DNA from: Streptomyces sp. Je 1-79
GTDB taxonomy: Bacteria; Actinomycetota; Actinomycetes; Streptomycetales; Streptomycetaceae
Length of the DNA stretch: 64,000 nucleotides
Assembly: GCF_025195125.1 (NCBI RefSeq)
Contig: NZ_JAMGSL010000002.1
Span: 124,001-188,000 of the forward strand
Direction: 5' to 3'
The notes under the pieces were generated by a model, which was not told the DNA's origin, made no database searches, and worked only from the letters and a program-made list of their open reading frames with translations. The translations under genes and the position numbers were made by a program. This document shows positions 17,126-24,657 of the stretch, one piece after another. How positions within the stretch are numbered: the stretch's first letter is position 1; the number at the start of each line of letters is the position of its first letter.

Positions 17126-18177
17126 CGGCTGCCTCCCAGGGGCTTCAGGGGTACGACGGGCTGGTCGCGCCGGGCGGCCGCCGTCCGCAGGTCGCGGACG
17201 AAGCGCCGGGCTCGCTGGAGCGGCGTGGGCGGCGGGGTGCGGTTGCTCCCCCGGGCGAAGCGGCGCTCCACGTAGTACTGGGCGACCGACAACAGGGAGG
17301 TGAGGACCACGTACCAGGCGGTGGCGACGAGCAGCAGTGGGATGACCCGTCCGTTGCGGCCGTAGACCACCTGCACCTGGTAGAACAGCTCGCCGATCGC
17401 CATCACGTAGACCACCGACGTGCCCTTGAGCAGGCCGATGATCTCGTTGCCCGCGGTGGGCAGGATGGCGCGCATGGCCTGCGGGAGCACGATCCGCCGG
17501 ATCTGCCGCAGCCGGGGGATGCCGAGCGCGGCGGCGGCCTCCAGCTGTCCGTGGTCGACGGCGATGACGCCGCCCCGGACGATCTCGGCGGCGTACGCGG
17601 CCTGGTGCAGCGTCAGTCCGATGATCGCGGCGCCGATGGTGCCGATCAGGCTGTTGCTGTCGACGGACCAGAACACCGGCCCGAACGGGATGCCGACGCC
17701 CAGCCGCTCGTACAGGGCGCTCAGGTTGAACCAGAACACCAGCTGGACGATCATCGGGATGGACCGGAAGATCCAGATGTAGGTCCATGCGACGGTCTGG
17801 AGCACCGGGCTGCGCGAGAGGCGCATGAAGGCGAGGACGGTGCCGAGGAGGAAGCCGAGGACGGTGGCGTAGGCGGTGAGCTGGAGCGTGACCCAGACGG
17901 CCTGGACGATCGTCTCGGACAGGACGTAGGCGCGGAACACCTCCCATTCCCAGACCGGGTTGGTGGCGAGGCCGTGGATGAACTGGGCGACCAGCACGGC
18001 CACGGCGACGGCCGCCGCCCAGCGCGCGTAGTGGCGGGCGGGGACGACCTTGAGCGCGTCGGTGTCGTCCTTGGCGGGCGGTGTGAGGGAGCCCGCGCGG
18101 GCGTCCGTTACGGCGGTGGCGGAGGCGGAGGCGACCGCCGTGGCGGGGTGGGTCGCGGGGTCGGTGGTGAGTCCCAT
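17122..18177 (-). CDS. polar amino acid-type ABC transporter permease
   Basis: 351 aa. A Thr/Ala-rich cytoplasmic N-terminus of about 50 residues precedes a membrane domain with the HisM/GlnP features: SRSPVLQTVAWTYIWIFRS, PMIVQLVFWFNLSALYERLG, and the EAA-type loop GQLEAAAALGIPRLRQIRRI. It is paralogous to the permease at 21583, with near-identical IFRS...VQL.FWFN and GIPFGP segments. ATG at 18175-18177, 14 nt after the first binding-protein gene. Two such permeases may form a heterodimer, as proposed for TcyL/TcyM. Confidence 0.92.
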   Translation of the reverse strand: MGLTTDPATHPATAVASASATAVTDARAGSLTPPAKDDTDALKVVPARHYARWAAAVAVAVLVAQFIHGLATNPVWEWEVFRAYVLSETIVQAVWVTLQLTAYATVLGFLLGTVLAFMRLSRSPVLQTVAWTYIWIFRSIPMIVQLVFWFNLSALYERLGVGIPFGPVFWSVDSNSLIGTIGAAIIGLTLHQAAYAAEIVRGGVIAVDHGQLEAAAALGIPRLRQIRRIVLPQAMRAILPTAGNEIIGLLKGTSVVYVMAIGELFYQVQVVYGRNGRVIPLLLVATAWYVVLTSLLSVAQYYVERRFARGSNRTPPPTPLQRARRFVRDLRTAAARRDQPVVPLKPLGGSR

Positions 18178-18191
18178 CGTGGCGGTCCTGC

Positions 18192-19163
18192 TCAACTCTT
18201 CACGTGTTCGGGTGGGTTGATCCGCGAGGTGTCGATCGCGGACTCGGTGGTGCCCCACTTCTCCAGGATCCGGGCGTACGTCCCGTCCTTGATCAGCTCG
18301 TTGACCGCGGCCTGGAAGGCCTGGGTGAGCGGGGAGCCCTTCTTGAAGGCGAAGCCGACGTCGAGGCGGTGGAACTCGCCGAGGAACGTGGTCCTGGACG
18401 CCGGCTGCGCCGCCTGGTGACGCAGCCCGTTGATGGTCGACATGATCACGTCGATCCGGCCCTGCTGGAGCGCGGTGAGGGTGGCCCCGTTCTCCGCGTA
18501 CACCTGCACGTCGTACGGCTTCCTGCCCGCCTTCGCGCACTCCCCCTTCCGCGCGGTGAGGGTCGCCTCGAAGGTGGTGCCCGCGCCGGTTCCGATGTTC
18601 AGCCCGCAGAGCTGGGTGAGGTCGGTGACCTTCGTGCCGAGCGCGGTGTTGCCGGTCTTGACCGCGAAACCCTGGCCGTCGTTGATGTAGGTGACGAAGT
18701 CGATGGTCCGGAGGCGTTCGGTGGTGACGCCGAAGTTCCCGGTGCCGACGTCGTACTTGCCGCTGCCGAGGGCCGGCAGGATCGTCTCGAACGAGGCGTC
18801 CTGCCGCTCCAGCTTCAGCCCGAGGACCTTGGCCACCGCGTCGGCGAGGTCGATGTCCTGGCCCGCGGGCGCCTTGTCGGCGCCGTTCGGGTAGTACGCG
18901 CCCGGCGGGAACCCGACGGAGGTGCCGACCCTCAGCGTGCCCGCCGCACGGACCTCGTCGGGCAGCAGGGCGGCGGCGGTGTCCACCTTGCGCACGGCGG
19001 CGACCGGGTCGTCGGTCGGCGCGGCGGACGCCCGGCCGCCGACGGCGGTGGCGTCAGCGGTGGAGCCGGAACCGCAGGCCGTCACCGCCAGCACGGGCAG
19101 CAGGGCCAGCGGGACGGCGATGCGCAGACGGGTGCCGGTCGCGCGTATCGCGGGGAGGTTCAC
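18192..19163 (-). CDS. polar amino acid-type ABC transporter substrate-binding lipoprotein (first of two)
   Basis: 323 aa. A lipoprotein signal with lipobox AVTAC puts the acylated cysteine at 30. The SBP_bac_3 fold follows: EVRAAGTLRVGTSVGFPPGA, QDIDLADAVAKVLGLKLERQ, KYDVGTGNFGVTTERLRTID. It contains two cysteines in the mature part (LTQLCGLN and KGECAKAG) absent from its paralogue at 15310. Overlaps the GNAT gene by 4 nt. Probably a receptor for cystine-like or S-modified cysteine ligands. Confidence 0.9.
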   Translation of the reverse strand: MNLPAIRATGTRLRIAVPLALLPVLAVTACGSGSTADATAVGGRASAAPTDDPVAAVRKVDTAAALLPDEVRAAGTLRVGTSVGFPPGAYYPNGADKAPAGQDIDLADAVAKVLGLKLERQDASFETILPALGSGKYDVGTGNFGVTTERLRTIDFVTYINDGQGFAVKTGNTALGTKVTDLTQLCGLNIGTGAGTTFEATLTARKGECAKAGRKPYDVQVYAENGATLTALQQGRIDVIMSTINGLRHQAAQPASRTTFLGEFHRLDVGFAFKKGSPLTQAFQAAVNELIKDGTYARILEKWGTTESAIDTSRINPPEHVKS

Positions 19164-19729
19164 AGGACGGCGGCCTTTCCGGTGTGGTGCGGCGGGAGGT
19201 CGTTCTGGGGGTGGTTCTGGAGGTCCTTCTGGAGGTGTTTCTCGAAGGGCAGCAGGCGGAGGGTCTCCGGCTCGGCCTCCGTGTCGAAGAGCGGCGTGTA
19301 ACCGGTGGCCAGGTAGAGGCCGCGGGCCTCCGGCTGGCGCGGGCCGGTGGTGAGGAAGATCCGTCGGTAGCCGCGGGCGCCCGCCTCTCGCTCCAGTTCG
19401 GCGACGACTCGGCGGGCCAGTCCGCGCCGCCGGTGGGCGGAGTGCGTCCAGATCCGCTTCAGCTCCGCCGTGTCCGGGCCGTGGCGGCGGAAGGCGCCGC
19501 CCGCGACGGGCTCGCCGCGCTCCAGGAGCAGGAGCAGGAGACCGCCGTGCGGCTCGGTGAACTCCTCGTCCGGGTAGCGGGAGAGTTCGGTGTGGGCGTC
19601 CGTTCCGTAGCGCGTGGAGTACTCGTCGCCCAGTTCGCGCAGCAGCGGCTGCACCCTCGGGTCGGAGACGGCCACATGAGCGACCGCCAGTTCACTGTCG
19701 GTGACGGGTGGTTGGGTGACGGCGGTCAT
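19160..19729 (-). CDS. GNAT family N-acetyltransferase
   Basis: 189 aa. The acetyl-CoA binding motif HRRRGLARRVVAELEREAGA lies near residues 107-126, preceded by LKRIWTHSA. ATG at 19727-19729 overlaps the upstream monooxygenase stop by 4 nt, and its own end overlaps the binding-protein start by 4 nt. In Bacillus, acetyltransferases at the equivalent place (YtmI/SnaA, YxeL/SnaB) N-acetylate S-substituted cysteines before oxidative cleavage; that role is inferred here. The C-terminus ends in an odd repetitive tail (HLQKDLQNHPQNDLPPHH). Confidence 0.88.
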   Translation of the reverse strand: MTAVTQPPVTDSELAVAHVAVSDPRVQPLLRELGDEYSTRYGTDAHTELSRYPDEEFTEPHGGLLLLLLERGEPVAGGAFRRHGPDTAELKRIWTHSAHRRRGLARRVVAELEREAGARGYRRIFLTTGPRQPEARGLYLATGYTPLFDTEAEPETLRLLPFEKHLQKDLQNHPQNDLPPHHTGKAAVL

Positions 19730-20856
19730 CCGTTCACCGCCGCCAGGGTCTGATGCGCGCCTCGGGCCGCGCGTTCGGCGTCCCGCTTGGCGACCTCCTC
19801 GCGGACGATCGGGATCACGTACCGGCCGAAGTCGATCGCGTCGTCCAGAAGGTCGTAGCCGCGGGCCGAGAGGATGTCGACACCGAGGTCGTAGTAGTCG
19901 AGCAGCGCCTGGGCGACCGTCTCCGGGGTGCCGACCAGGGCGTTGGAGTTGCCCGCGCCGCCGGTCGCGGCGGCCGTCGGGGTCCACAGCGCCCGGTCGT
20001 AGCGCTCCCCCGCCTCGGCGATGGCGATCAGCCGCTGCGAGCCGGTGTTCTGCGGCGCGTCGCTGCGGTGGTGCCGTACGAGACCGGACTCGCGCCGCGC
20101 CCTGATGGCGCCGACCGTGCGGTGGGCCTTCTCCCAGGCCAGCTCCTCCGTCGGGGCGATGATCGGGCGGAACGCGACCTGGACGCGCGGTACGTCGGTC
20201 CGGCCGGCGGCCTTCGCGGCGGCCTTCACCTCCTCGATCTGGGCGGCGGTCTCCGCCAGCGGCTCGCCCCAGAGGCAGTAGATGTCGGCCTCGGCGCCGC
20301 CCGCCGCGTACGCGGCGGGCGAGGAGCCTCCGAACGACACGTCGGGGCGGGGCTGTTGGACGGGGAAGACGTCGCTGACGAAGTCGTGGAAGCGGTAGTG
20401 CTCGCCCTCGTGGTCGAAGGGCTCGTGGGTGGTCCAGATCTTCTTGACGATGCCGATGTACTCACGGGTGCGTGCGTAGCGCTCGTCCTTGGTGAGGGTG
20501 TCGCCCTCGCGGCCCTGCTCGTGGTCGCTGCCTCCGGTGATGAAGTGCACGGTCAGCCGGCCGCCGCTGATCTGGTCGAGGGTGGCGAAGGTCTTCGCGG
20601 CGAAGGTCGGGTAGGAGACGTTGGGCCGGTGGGCCAGCAGGATCTGGAGCCGGTCGAGTCTGCTCGCGATGTACGCCGCGGCCGGCGCGGGATCCGGCGA
20701 ACCGGAGCCGTAGGCGAACAGCACCCGGTCCCAGCCGTGGTCCTCGTGCGCCCGGGCGAGCCGGAGCGTGTACTCCTTGTCGAAGGCGTCGCCGGAGCGC
20801 GGGGTGGTTTCCGAGCCGTCGTGCGTGGCGGCGATGCCAAGGAACTCCACTGGCAT
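19726..20856 (-). CDS. SsuD-like LLM class flavin-dependent monooxygenase
   Basis: 376 aa. The sequence follows alkanesulfonate monooxygenase closely: ARAHEDHGWDRVLFAYGSGS near residue 34, LLAHRPNVSYPTFAAKTFAT, LDQISGGRLTVHFITGGSD, and PDVSFGGSSPAAYAAGG. Those enzymes use FMNH2 and O2 to release sulfite from sulfonates. It is the first structural gene of the operon, 334 bases after the leader peptide at 21191-21289. ATG at 20854-20856. The transporter encoded with it is of amino acid type rather than SsuABC, so the real substrate may differ. Confidence 0.88.
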   Translation of the reverse strand: MPVEFLGIAATHDGSETTPRSGDAFDKEYTLRLARAHEDHGWDRVLFAYGSGSPDPAPAAAYIASRLDRLQILLAHRPNVSYPTFAAKTFATLDQISGGRLTVHFITGGSDHEQGREGDTLTKDERYARTREYIGIVKKIWTTHEPFDHEGEHYRFHDFVSDVFPVQQPRPDVSFGGSSPAAYAAGGAEADIYCLWGEPLAETAAQIEEVKAAAKAAGRTDVPRVQVAFRPIIAPTEELAWEKAHRTVGAIRARRESGLVRHHRSDAPQNTGSQRLIAIAEAGERYDRALWTPTAAATGGAGNSNALVGTPETVAQALLDYYDLGVDILSARGYDLLDDAIDFGRYVIPIVREEVAKRDAERAARGAHQTLAAVNG

Positions 20857-21190
20857 GGGAGATGGCCTTTCCTCAGGTCTTCGGGGCCCGGGCCGCTGGG
20901 CCGCCGCGTGGACTGCACACGGGCACGCCGGGGCGGCCCTCGGTGCGGCCGGGTGCGGCGGCGCTTCAGGGTGCGGGAGAGCGGGAGGATGGAGAGGTGT
21001 GATGACGCCGGGGCAGGGGCCTCGGCCGAGGTGGGGCGGCGGCAGCGCGCGTCACGTCACGCAGGACCCCCGCTACGCGACCGCACCCGCGGGCGCGGCG
21101 AGCGTGAACGGCGGTGCTACGAAAGGGGAGAACGGCCCGCGACGGGGGCACCGAAGGAGGGAAGGGCCGGTCGGACGGCCCGCTGCCGCG
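20857..21190. other. long 5' leader between leader peptide and first monooxygenase gene
   Basis: 334 bases with no conserved gene on either strand. Read on the reverse strand it is the transcribed region between the leader peptide stop and the first operon gene. It holds the hairpin at 21164-21181 and several GC-rich self-complementary stretches, consistent with an attenuation region. Confidence 0.5.
21164..21181 (-). terminator. attenuator-like hairpin just after leader peptide
   Basis: GGGCCG (21164-21169) pairs with CGGCCC (21176-21181), starting 9 nt past the leader peptide stop codon on the reverse strand, and is followed by the pyrimidine-rich run CTTCCCTCCTTC. The position immediately after a peptide with a late cysteine codon is what a transcription attenuator would need. 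Confidence 0.5.
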
Positions 21191-21289
21191 TCAGGCGCGA
21201 CACGCTGCGGACCACACGCGACCGAAGTCGATGTGGTCGCGGGTGACCAGGCGCTGATCGGCATCCATGCGACCCATTGAGCAGTACAT
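21191..21289 (-). CDS. sulfur-operon leader peptide (32 aa)
   Basis: A small reverse-strand ORF starting at ATG 21287-21289 after GAGGAG (21294-21299), with in-frame ATGs 4 and 7 codons later. Its C-terminus reads TRDHIDFGRVWSAACRA. This matches the motif H-[VI]-D-x-x-R-x-x-SA-x-C-R of the small putative leader peptides that I recall preceding sulfur-assimilation operons in Streptomyces. The second copy in this window is at 23247-23348. The only late cysteine codon is two codons from the end. It most likely controls expression of the 11-gene operon in response to cysteine or cysteinyl-tRNA supply. Confidence 0.75.
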   Translation of the reverse strand: MYCSMGRMDADQRLVTRDHIDFGRVWSAACRA

Positions 21290-21350
21290 CTCGCTCCTCG
21301 TCAACCATGTACCGGCCTCCGGAGCGGAGTTGGGCGGTTCCTTTGCGTGG

Positions 21351-21381
21351 TTGACACAATCGCGCCGCGGACGCCTACGAT
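21351..21381 (+). promoter_or_regulatory. candidate sigma-70 promoter for the permease-rrf2 transcript
   Basis: TTGACA (21351-21356) and TACGAT (21376-21381) on the forward strand with a 19-bp spacer, about 200 bases before the permease start. The same region on the reverse strand is the likely promoter area for the divergent leader peptide, so the two transcripts start close together. Confidence 0.5.
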
Positions 21382-21582
21382 CGGTCCCGGACCGGCTCCG
21401 CCTCGCGCGGCCGCCGCCCCCGCCGCGTTGAGGGACGCGGCGCGTGTGTTGACGTCGTCACCGAGGCCCACCCGACCCGCCCGTGACCGCCCCGTGCCCG
21501 TGCGCGGTCCACGAACGACCTCCGCCGCCCCGCCCGGGCGATCTCCGTCGCGCCCGCGCCTCCCTCTCCAGGAGACCCTCTG

Positions 21583-22596
21583 ATGGTCCCACCGTCCGGC
21601 ACCGCCGACCCAGCCGTCGCGTCCGTCGACCCCGCCGGCTCCGCGATCTCCTCCTCCGCCCCGCCCGAGCGACGCCCGAAGGCCCCCGACGGCGTGGGCA
21701 GGGGCGACGACCGTGATCTGCCGCCGATCGTGCCGCGCCGTCGCGTCGGCCGATGGCTCACCGCCGCCGCCGCGCTGCTCGTCTTCGCGATGGTGGTCCA
21801 CTCCGTCGTACGCAACCCCGCCTTCCAGTGGGACGTGGTCGGGCGGTACTTCACCACCGCCGCCGTGCTCGACGGGCTGCTGCTCACGCTGTGGCTGACG
21901 GCCGCCGTGATGGTGCTCGGCTTCCTCCTCGGCATCCCGCTCGCCGTCATGCGGCTCTCCGGCAACCCGGTCCTGGGGAGCCTGAGCTGGGGGTTCGTAT
22001 GGATCTTCCGGTCCACCCCGCTGCTGGTGCAGCTGCTGTTCTGGTTCAACATCGGCGCGCTGTACCCGACGCTCGGCCTGGGCATCCCGTTCGGACCGCA
22101 GTTCTTCACCGTCCAGACGGTGAACCTGTTCGGCCCGACGCTCACGGCGGTCATCGGACTGACGCTGCACGAGGCCGCGTACGCCGCCGAGGTGGTCCGC
22201 GGCGGCATCCTCTCCGTGGACGCGGGACAGACGGAGGCCGCCCAGGCGCTCGGCATCGGCAGACGGCGCACCCTGCGGAAGATCGTCATTCCGCAGGCGA
22301 TGCGCTCCATCGTGCCGACGGCCGGGAACATGCTGATCGGCACGTTGAAGGGCACGAGCATCGTCAGCGTCCTGGCCGTGCACGACCTGCTGTACTCGGT
22401 GCAGCTGGTCTACAACCAGACCTACCAGGTCATCCCGCTGCTGATGGTCGCCACCCTCTGGTACGTCGCGGTCACGACCGTCCTCAGCACGGCCCAGTTC
22501 TACGTCGAACGCCACTACGCGCGCGGCGCCGCCCGCGCCCTGCCGCCGACGCCGTCGCAGCGGCTCCGGACCCGGCTGGCGCGAGCACGCGCGTGA
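21583..22596 (+). CDS. polar amino acid-type ABC transporter permease (second)
   Basis: 337 aa. After a Pro/Ala-rich cytoplasmic N-terminus (~55 residues) come a single helix and the HisM-type membrane domain: GNPVLGSLSWGFVWIFRSTP, LLVQLLFWFNIGALYPTLGL, and EAA loop GQTEAAQALGIGRRRTLRKI. Clear paralogue of the permease at 17122. It has no ATPase of its own and is divergent from the main operon, so it probably shares the ATPase at 16361. ATG at 21583 with GGAGA upstream. Followed 52 nt later by the Rrf2 regulator. Confidence 0.92.
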   Translation: MVPPSGTADPAVASVDPAGSAISSSAPPERRPKAPDGVGRGDDRDLPPIVPRRRVGRWLTAAAALLVFAMVVHSVVRNPAFQWDVVGRYFTTAAVLDGLLLTLWLTAAVMVLGFLLGIPLAVMRLSGNPVLGSLSWGFVWIFRSTPLLVQLLFWFNIGALYPTLGLGIPFGPQFFTVQTVNLFGPTLTAVIGLTLHEAAYAAEVVRGGILSVDAGQTEAAQALGIGRRRTLRKIVIPQAMRSIVPTAGNMLIGTLKGTSIVSVLAVHDLLYSVQLVYNQTYQVIPLLMVATLWYVAVTTVLSTAQFYVERHYARGAARALPPTPSQRLRTRLARARA

Positions 22597-22648
22597 GCGG
22601 GGCGCACGCGGCGGCTTCCGGGCCGGAGCCGTACGGGATACTGACCCC

Positions 22649-23107
22649 ATGCGGATCTCAGCCAGGGCGGACTACGCGGTACGCGCCGCACTGCAACTCG
22701 CCGCGTCACGGTCCGACGACCCCCTGAAGACGGAGGCCATCGCCGAGGCCCAGGACATCCCGCACAAGTTCCTCGAAGGCATCCTCAACGACATGCGCCG
22801 GGGCGGTCTCGTCGTCAGCCGGCGGGGCGGCAACGGCGGCTACCGCCTGGCCAGGCCGGCCGGGGCCATCAGCATCGCGGACGTCATCCGCGTGGTGGAC
22901 GGGCCGCTCGTCTCGGTGCGCGGGGTCCGCCCTCCGGACCTGTCCTACACGGGCCCCGCCGAGTCACTGCTCCCGCTGTGGGTCGCCCTGCGCTCCAACG
23001 TGCGCGAGATCCTCGACGGCGTCTCGCTCGCCGATGTCGCGTCGGCCGAACTCCCCGCCGGGGTGTCCGCGTTGGCCACCGCCCCGGACGCCTGGGTCAA
23101 TCCCTGA
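22649..23107 (+). CDS. Rrf2 family transcriptional regulator (CymR-like, no cysteines)
   Basis: 152 aa. The Rrf2 winged helix is complete: MRISARADYAVRAALQLAAS, IPHKFLEGILNDMRRGGLV, and SRRGGNGGYRLARPA. Unlike IscR and NsrR it contains no cysteine at all, so it cannot hold an Fe-S cluster. In that respect it resembles CymR, the Bacillus repressor of cysteine and sulfur genes, which works with CysK. Its position between the permease and the second leader peptide makes it the likely local sulfur regulator. This role is inferred from context and family. Confidence 0.88.
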   Translation: MRISARADYAVRAALQLAASRSDDPLKTEAIAEAQDIPHKFLEGILNDMRRGGLVVSRRGGNGGYRLARPAGAISIADVIRVVDGPLVSVRGVRPPDLSYTGPAESLLPLWVALRSNVREILDGVSLADVASAELPAGVSALATAPDAWVNP

Positions 23108-23198
23108 CCCCTCCCACCAGGGTGTTCTCAAAGAGCGAGACAATCTCGTCCAGCATATGAAATCCCTCTTGGGGTGTCCGCGACCTTCTGCCACGATC

Positions 23199-23215
23199 CC
23201 TATCAACCAGGTAGG
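23199..23215. promoter_or_regulatory. imperfect inverted repeat upstream of second leader peptide
   Basis: CCTATCAACCAGGTAGG has CCTA-N-C and G-N-TAGG arms. The embedded TCAACCA also occurs on the reverse strand ahead of the first leader peptide (TGTCAACCACGC, complement of about 21343-21354). It may be a regulator site or part of a shared promoter; the Rrf2 protein encoded next to it is a candidate binder. Confidence 0.4.
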
Positions 23216-23246
23216 AGAACTAGGGATCCGCGAGGGGGTGGCCACC

Positions 23247-23348
23247 ATGCGAAAGCTCGACAGCACAGACCGCCGGTCGCTCCTGCTGACCTCCCGTCGC
23301 CACATCGACCTCGGCCACGCGTCCAGCGCCATCTGTCGGCCCGCCTGA
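23247..23348 (+). CDS. sulfur-operon leader peptide (33 aa)
   Basis: ATG at 23247 after a GAGGGGG ribosome binding site, ending TSRRHIDLGHASSAICRPA at TGA 23346-23348. The RRH-I-D-L-x-x-x-SSAICR motif is that of Streptomyces sulfur leader peptides, and a second copy lies at 21191-21289. The sole cysteine codon is three residues from the end. It precedes the SsuA-like binding protein by 124 nt. GAAGGCCTTC and GCCCGCGGGC palindromes in that gap could form alternative RNA structures. Confidence 0.78.
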   Translation: MRKLDSTDRRSLLLTSRRHIDLGHASSAICRPA

Positions 23349-23472
23349 GACCGTCCGCCCTGCCTGCACCGCAGCTTCGGCGCCTCCACCCGCGAAGGCC
23401 TTCCCGCCCGCGGGCTTCACGTCCCGTACGTCGTCACGTTCCCGCTCACCCAGCCTCCGAGAGGACACCTCC

Positions 23473-24576
23473 GTGTCTGCCGCAAGACCGCTCACCACCA
23501 CCCTGCGCAACGTCGTCGCCATCGCGGCGCTCCCCCTCCTGATCGCTTCGTGCGGCTACGGCTCCGACGCCAAGAGCGACGAGAAGAAGGTGGCCGCCGA
23601 GGGGAAGAAGCTCTCGGCCGACACGGTCCGGCTCGGCTACTTCCCGAACCTGACGCACGCCACCGCCCTGGTGGGCGACCAGGAAGGCATCCTCCAGAAG
23701 GAGCTCGGCGGCACCCAGCTGAAGGTCTCCACCTTCAACGCCGGCCCCTCCGAGATCGAGGCGCTGAACGCCGACTCCATCGACATCGGCTTCATCGGCC
23801 CCTCCCCCTCGATCAACGGCTACACCAAGTCCAAGGGCAAGAACCTCCGCATCATCGCCGGTTCCGCCTCGGGCGGTGTGAAGCTGGTCGTGAACCCGGC
23901 GAAGATCAAGACCCTTGACGACGTCAAGGGCAAGCGGATCGCGACGCCGCAGCTCGGCAACACCCAGGACGTGGCCTTCCTCAACTGGATCTCCGAGAAG
24001 GGCTGGAAGGTCGACGCCCAGAGCGGCAAGGGCGACGTCTCCGTGCTCCGTACGGACAACAAGGTCACCCCGGACGCCTACAAGTCGGGCTCCATCGACG
24101 GCGCCTGGGTCCCCGAGCCCACCGCCTCCAAGCTCGTCAGCGAGGGCGCCAAGGTCCTCCTCGACGAGTCGACGCTCTGGCCCGACAACAAGTTCGTCAT
24201 CACGAACATCATCGTGTCCCAGAAGTTCCTCACCGAGCACCCCGACGTCGTCGAGGCCGTGCTGCGCGGCTCGGTGAACACCAACAAGTGGATCAACGCC
24301 AACCCCGAGAAGGCCAAGGCCTCGGCCAACGCCAAGCTCAAGGAACTCACCGGAAAGCCGCTCGGCGCGAAGGTCATCGACGGCGCCTGGCCCTCGATCC
24401 GGTTCACCAACGACCCGCTCGCCTCGACCCTCCAGGCCCAGGCCGACCACGCCGTCAAGGCCGGACTCCTCAAGCAGCCCGACCTGGTCGGCATCTACGA
24501 CCTGAAGCCCCTCAACAAGATCCTCAAGGCCGCGGGCGAGCCCGAGGTCTCCGACGCCGGCCTCAGCGTCAAGTAG
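23473..24576 (+). CDS. aliphatic sulfonate/taurine-type ABC substrate-binding lipoprotein (SsuA-like), orphan
   Basis: 367 aa. The lipobox is LIASC with Cys27. The mature protein has the NMT1/SsuA fold: VRLGYFPNLTHATALVGDQE, KVSTFNAGPSEIEALNADSI, DIGFIGPSPSINGYTKSKG, and a C-terminal DAYKSGSIDGAWVPEPTASK. This class binds sulfonates, taurine or nitrate-like ligands for SsuBC-type transporters. Unusually, no matching ATPase or permease follows; the next gene is an unrelated, convergent AraC regulator. Codon use is Lys-rich but still Streptomyces-like. GTG start at 23473. Confidence 0.9.
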   Translation: MSAARPLTTTLRNVVAIAALPLLIASCGYGSDAKSDEKKVAAEGKKLSADTVRLGYFPNLTHATALVGDQEGILQKELGGTQLKVSTFNAGPSEIEALNADSIDIGFIGPSPSINGYTKSKGKNLRIIAGSASGGVKLVVNPAKIKTLDDVKGKRIATPQLGNTQDVAFLNWISEKGWKVDAQSGKGDVSVLRTDNKVTPDAYKSGSIDGAWVPEPTASKLVSEGAKVLLDESTLWPDNKFVITNIIVSQKFLTEHPDVVEAVLRGSVNTNKWINANPEKAKASANAKLKELTGKPLGAKVIDGAWPSIRFTNDPLASTLQAQADHAVKAGLLKQPDLVGIYDLKPLNKILKAAGEPEVSDAGLSVK

Positions 24577-24657
24577 CTCCCCGGCCGTCCGGCCCGGCCG
24601 GCCGTCCACGGGTCCACCGCGACCCGAGGGCGGCCGGCCGCCGTGCTCCCCGCCCCG

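Noticed and set aside
21483..21716. Forward ORF before the second permease with a DLRRARASLS segment, checked as a third sulfur leader peptide
   Set aside because: The H-x-D-L and SA-x-C spacing of the leader motif is not present and the frame runs on into the permease gene.
9645..24576. Secondary-metabolite gene cluster because of five luciferase-like monooxygenases
   Set aside because: No core biosynthetic enzyme (PKS, NRPS, terpene synthase) is present; ABC uptake genes, FMN reductase and sulfur leader peptides indicate catabolism.
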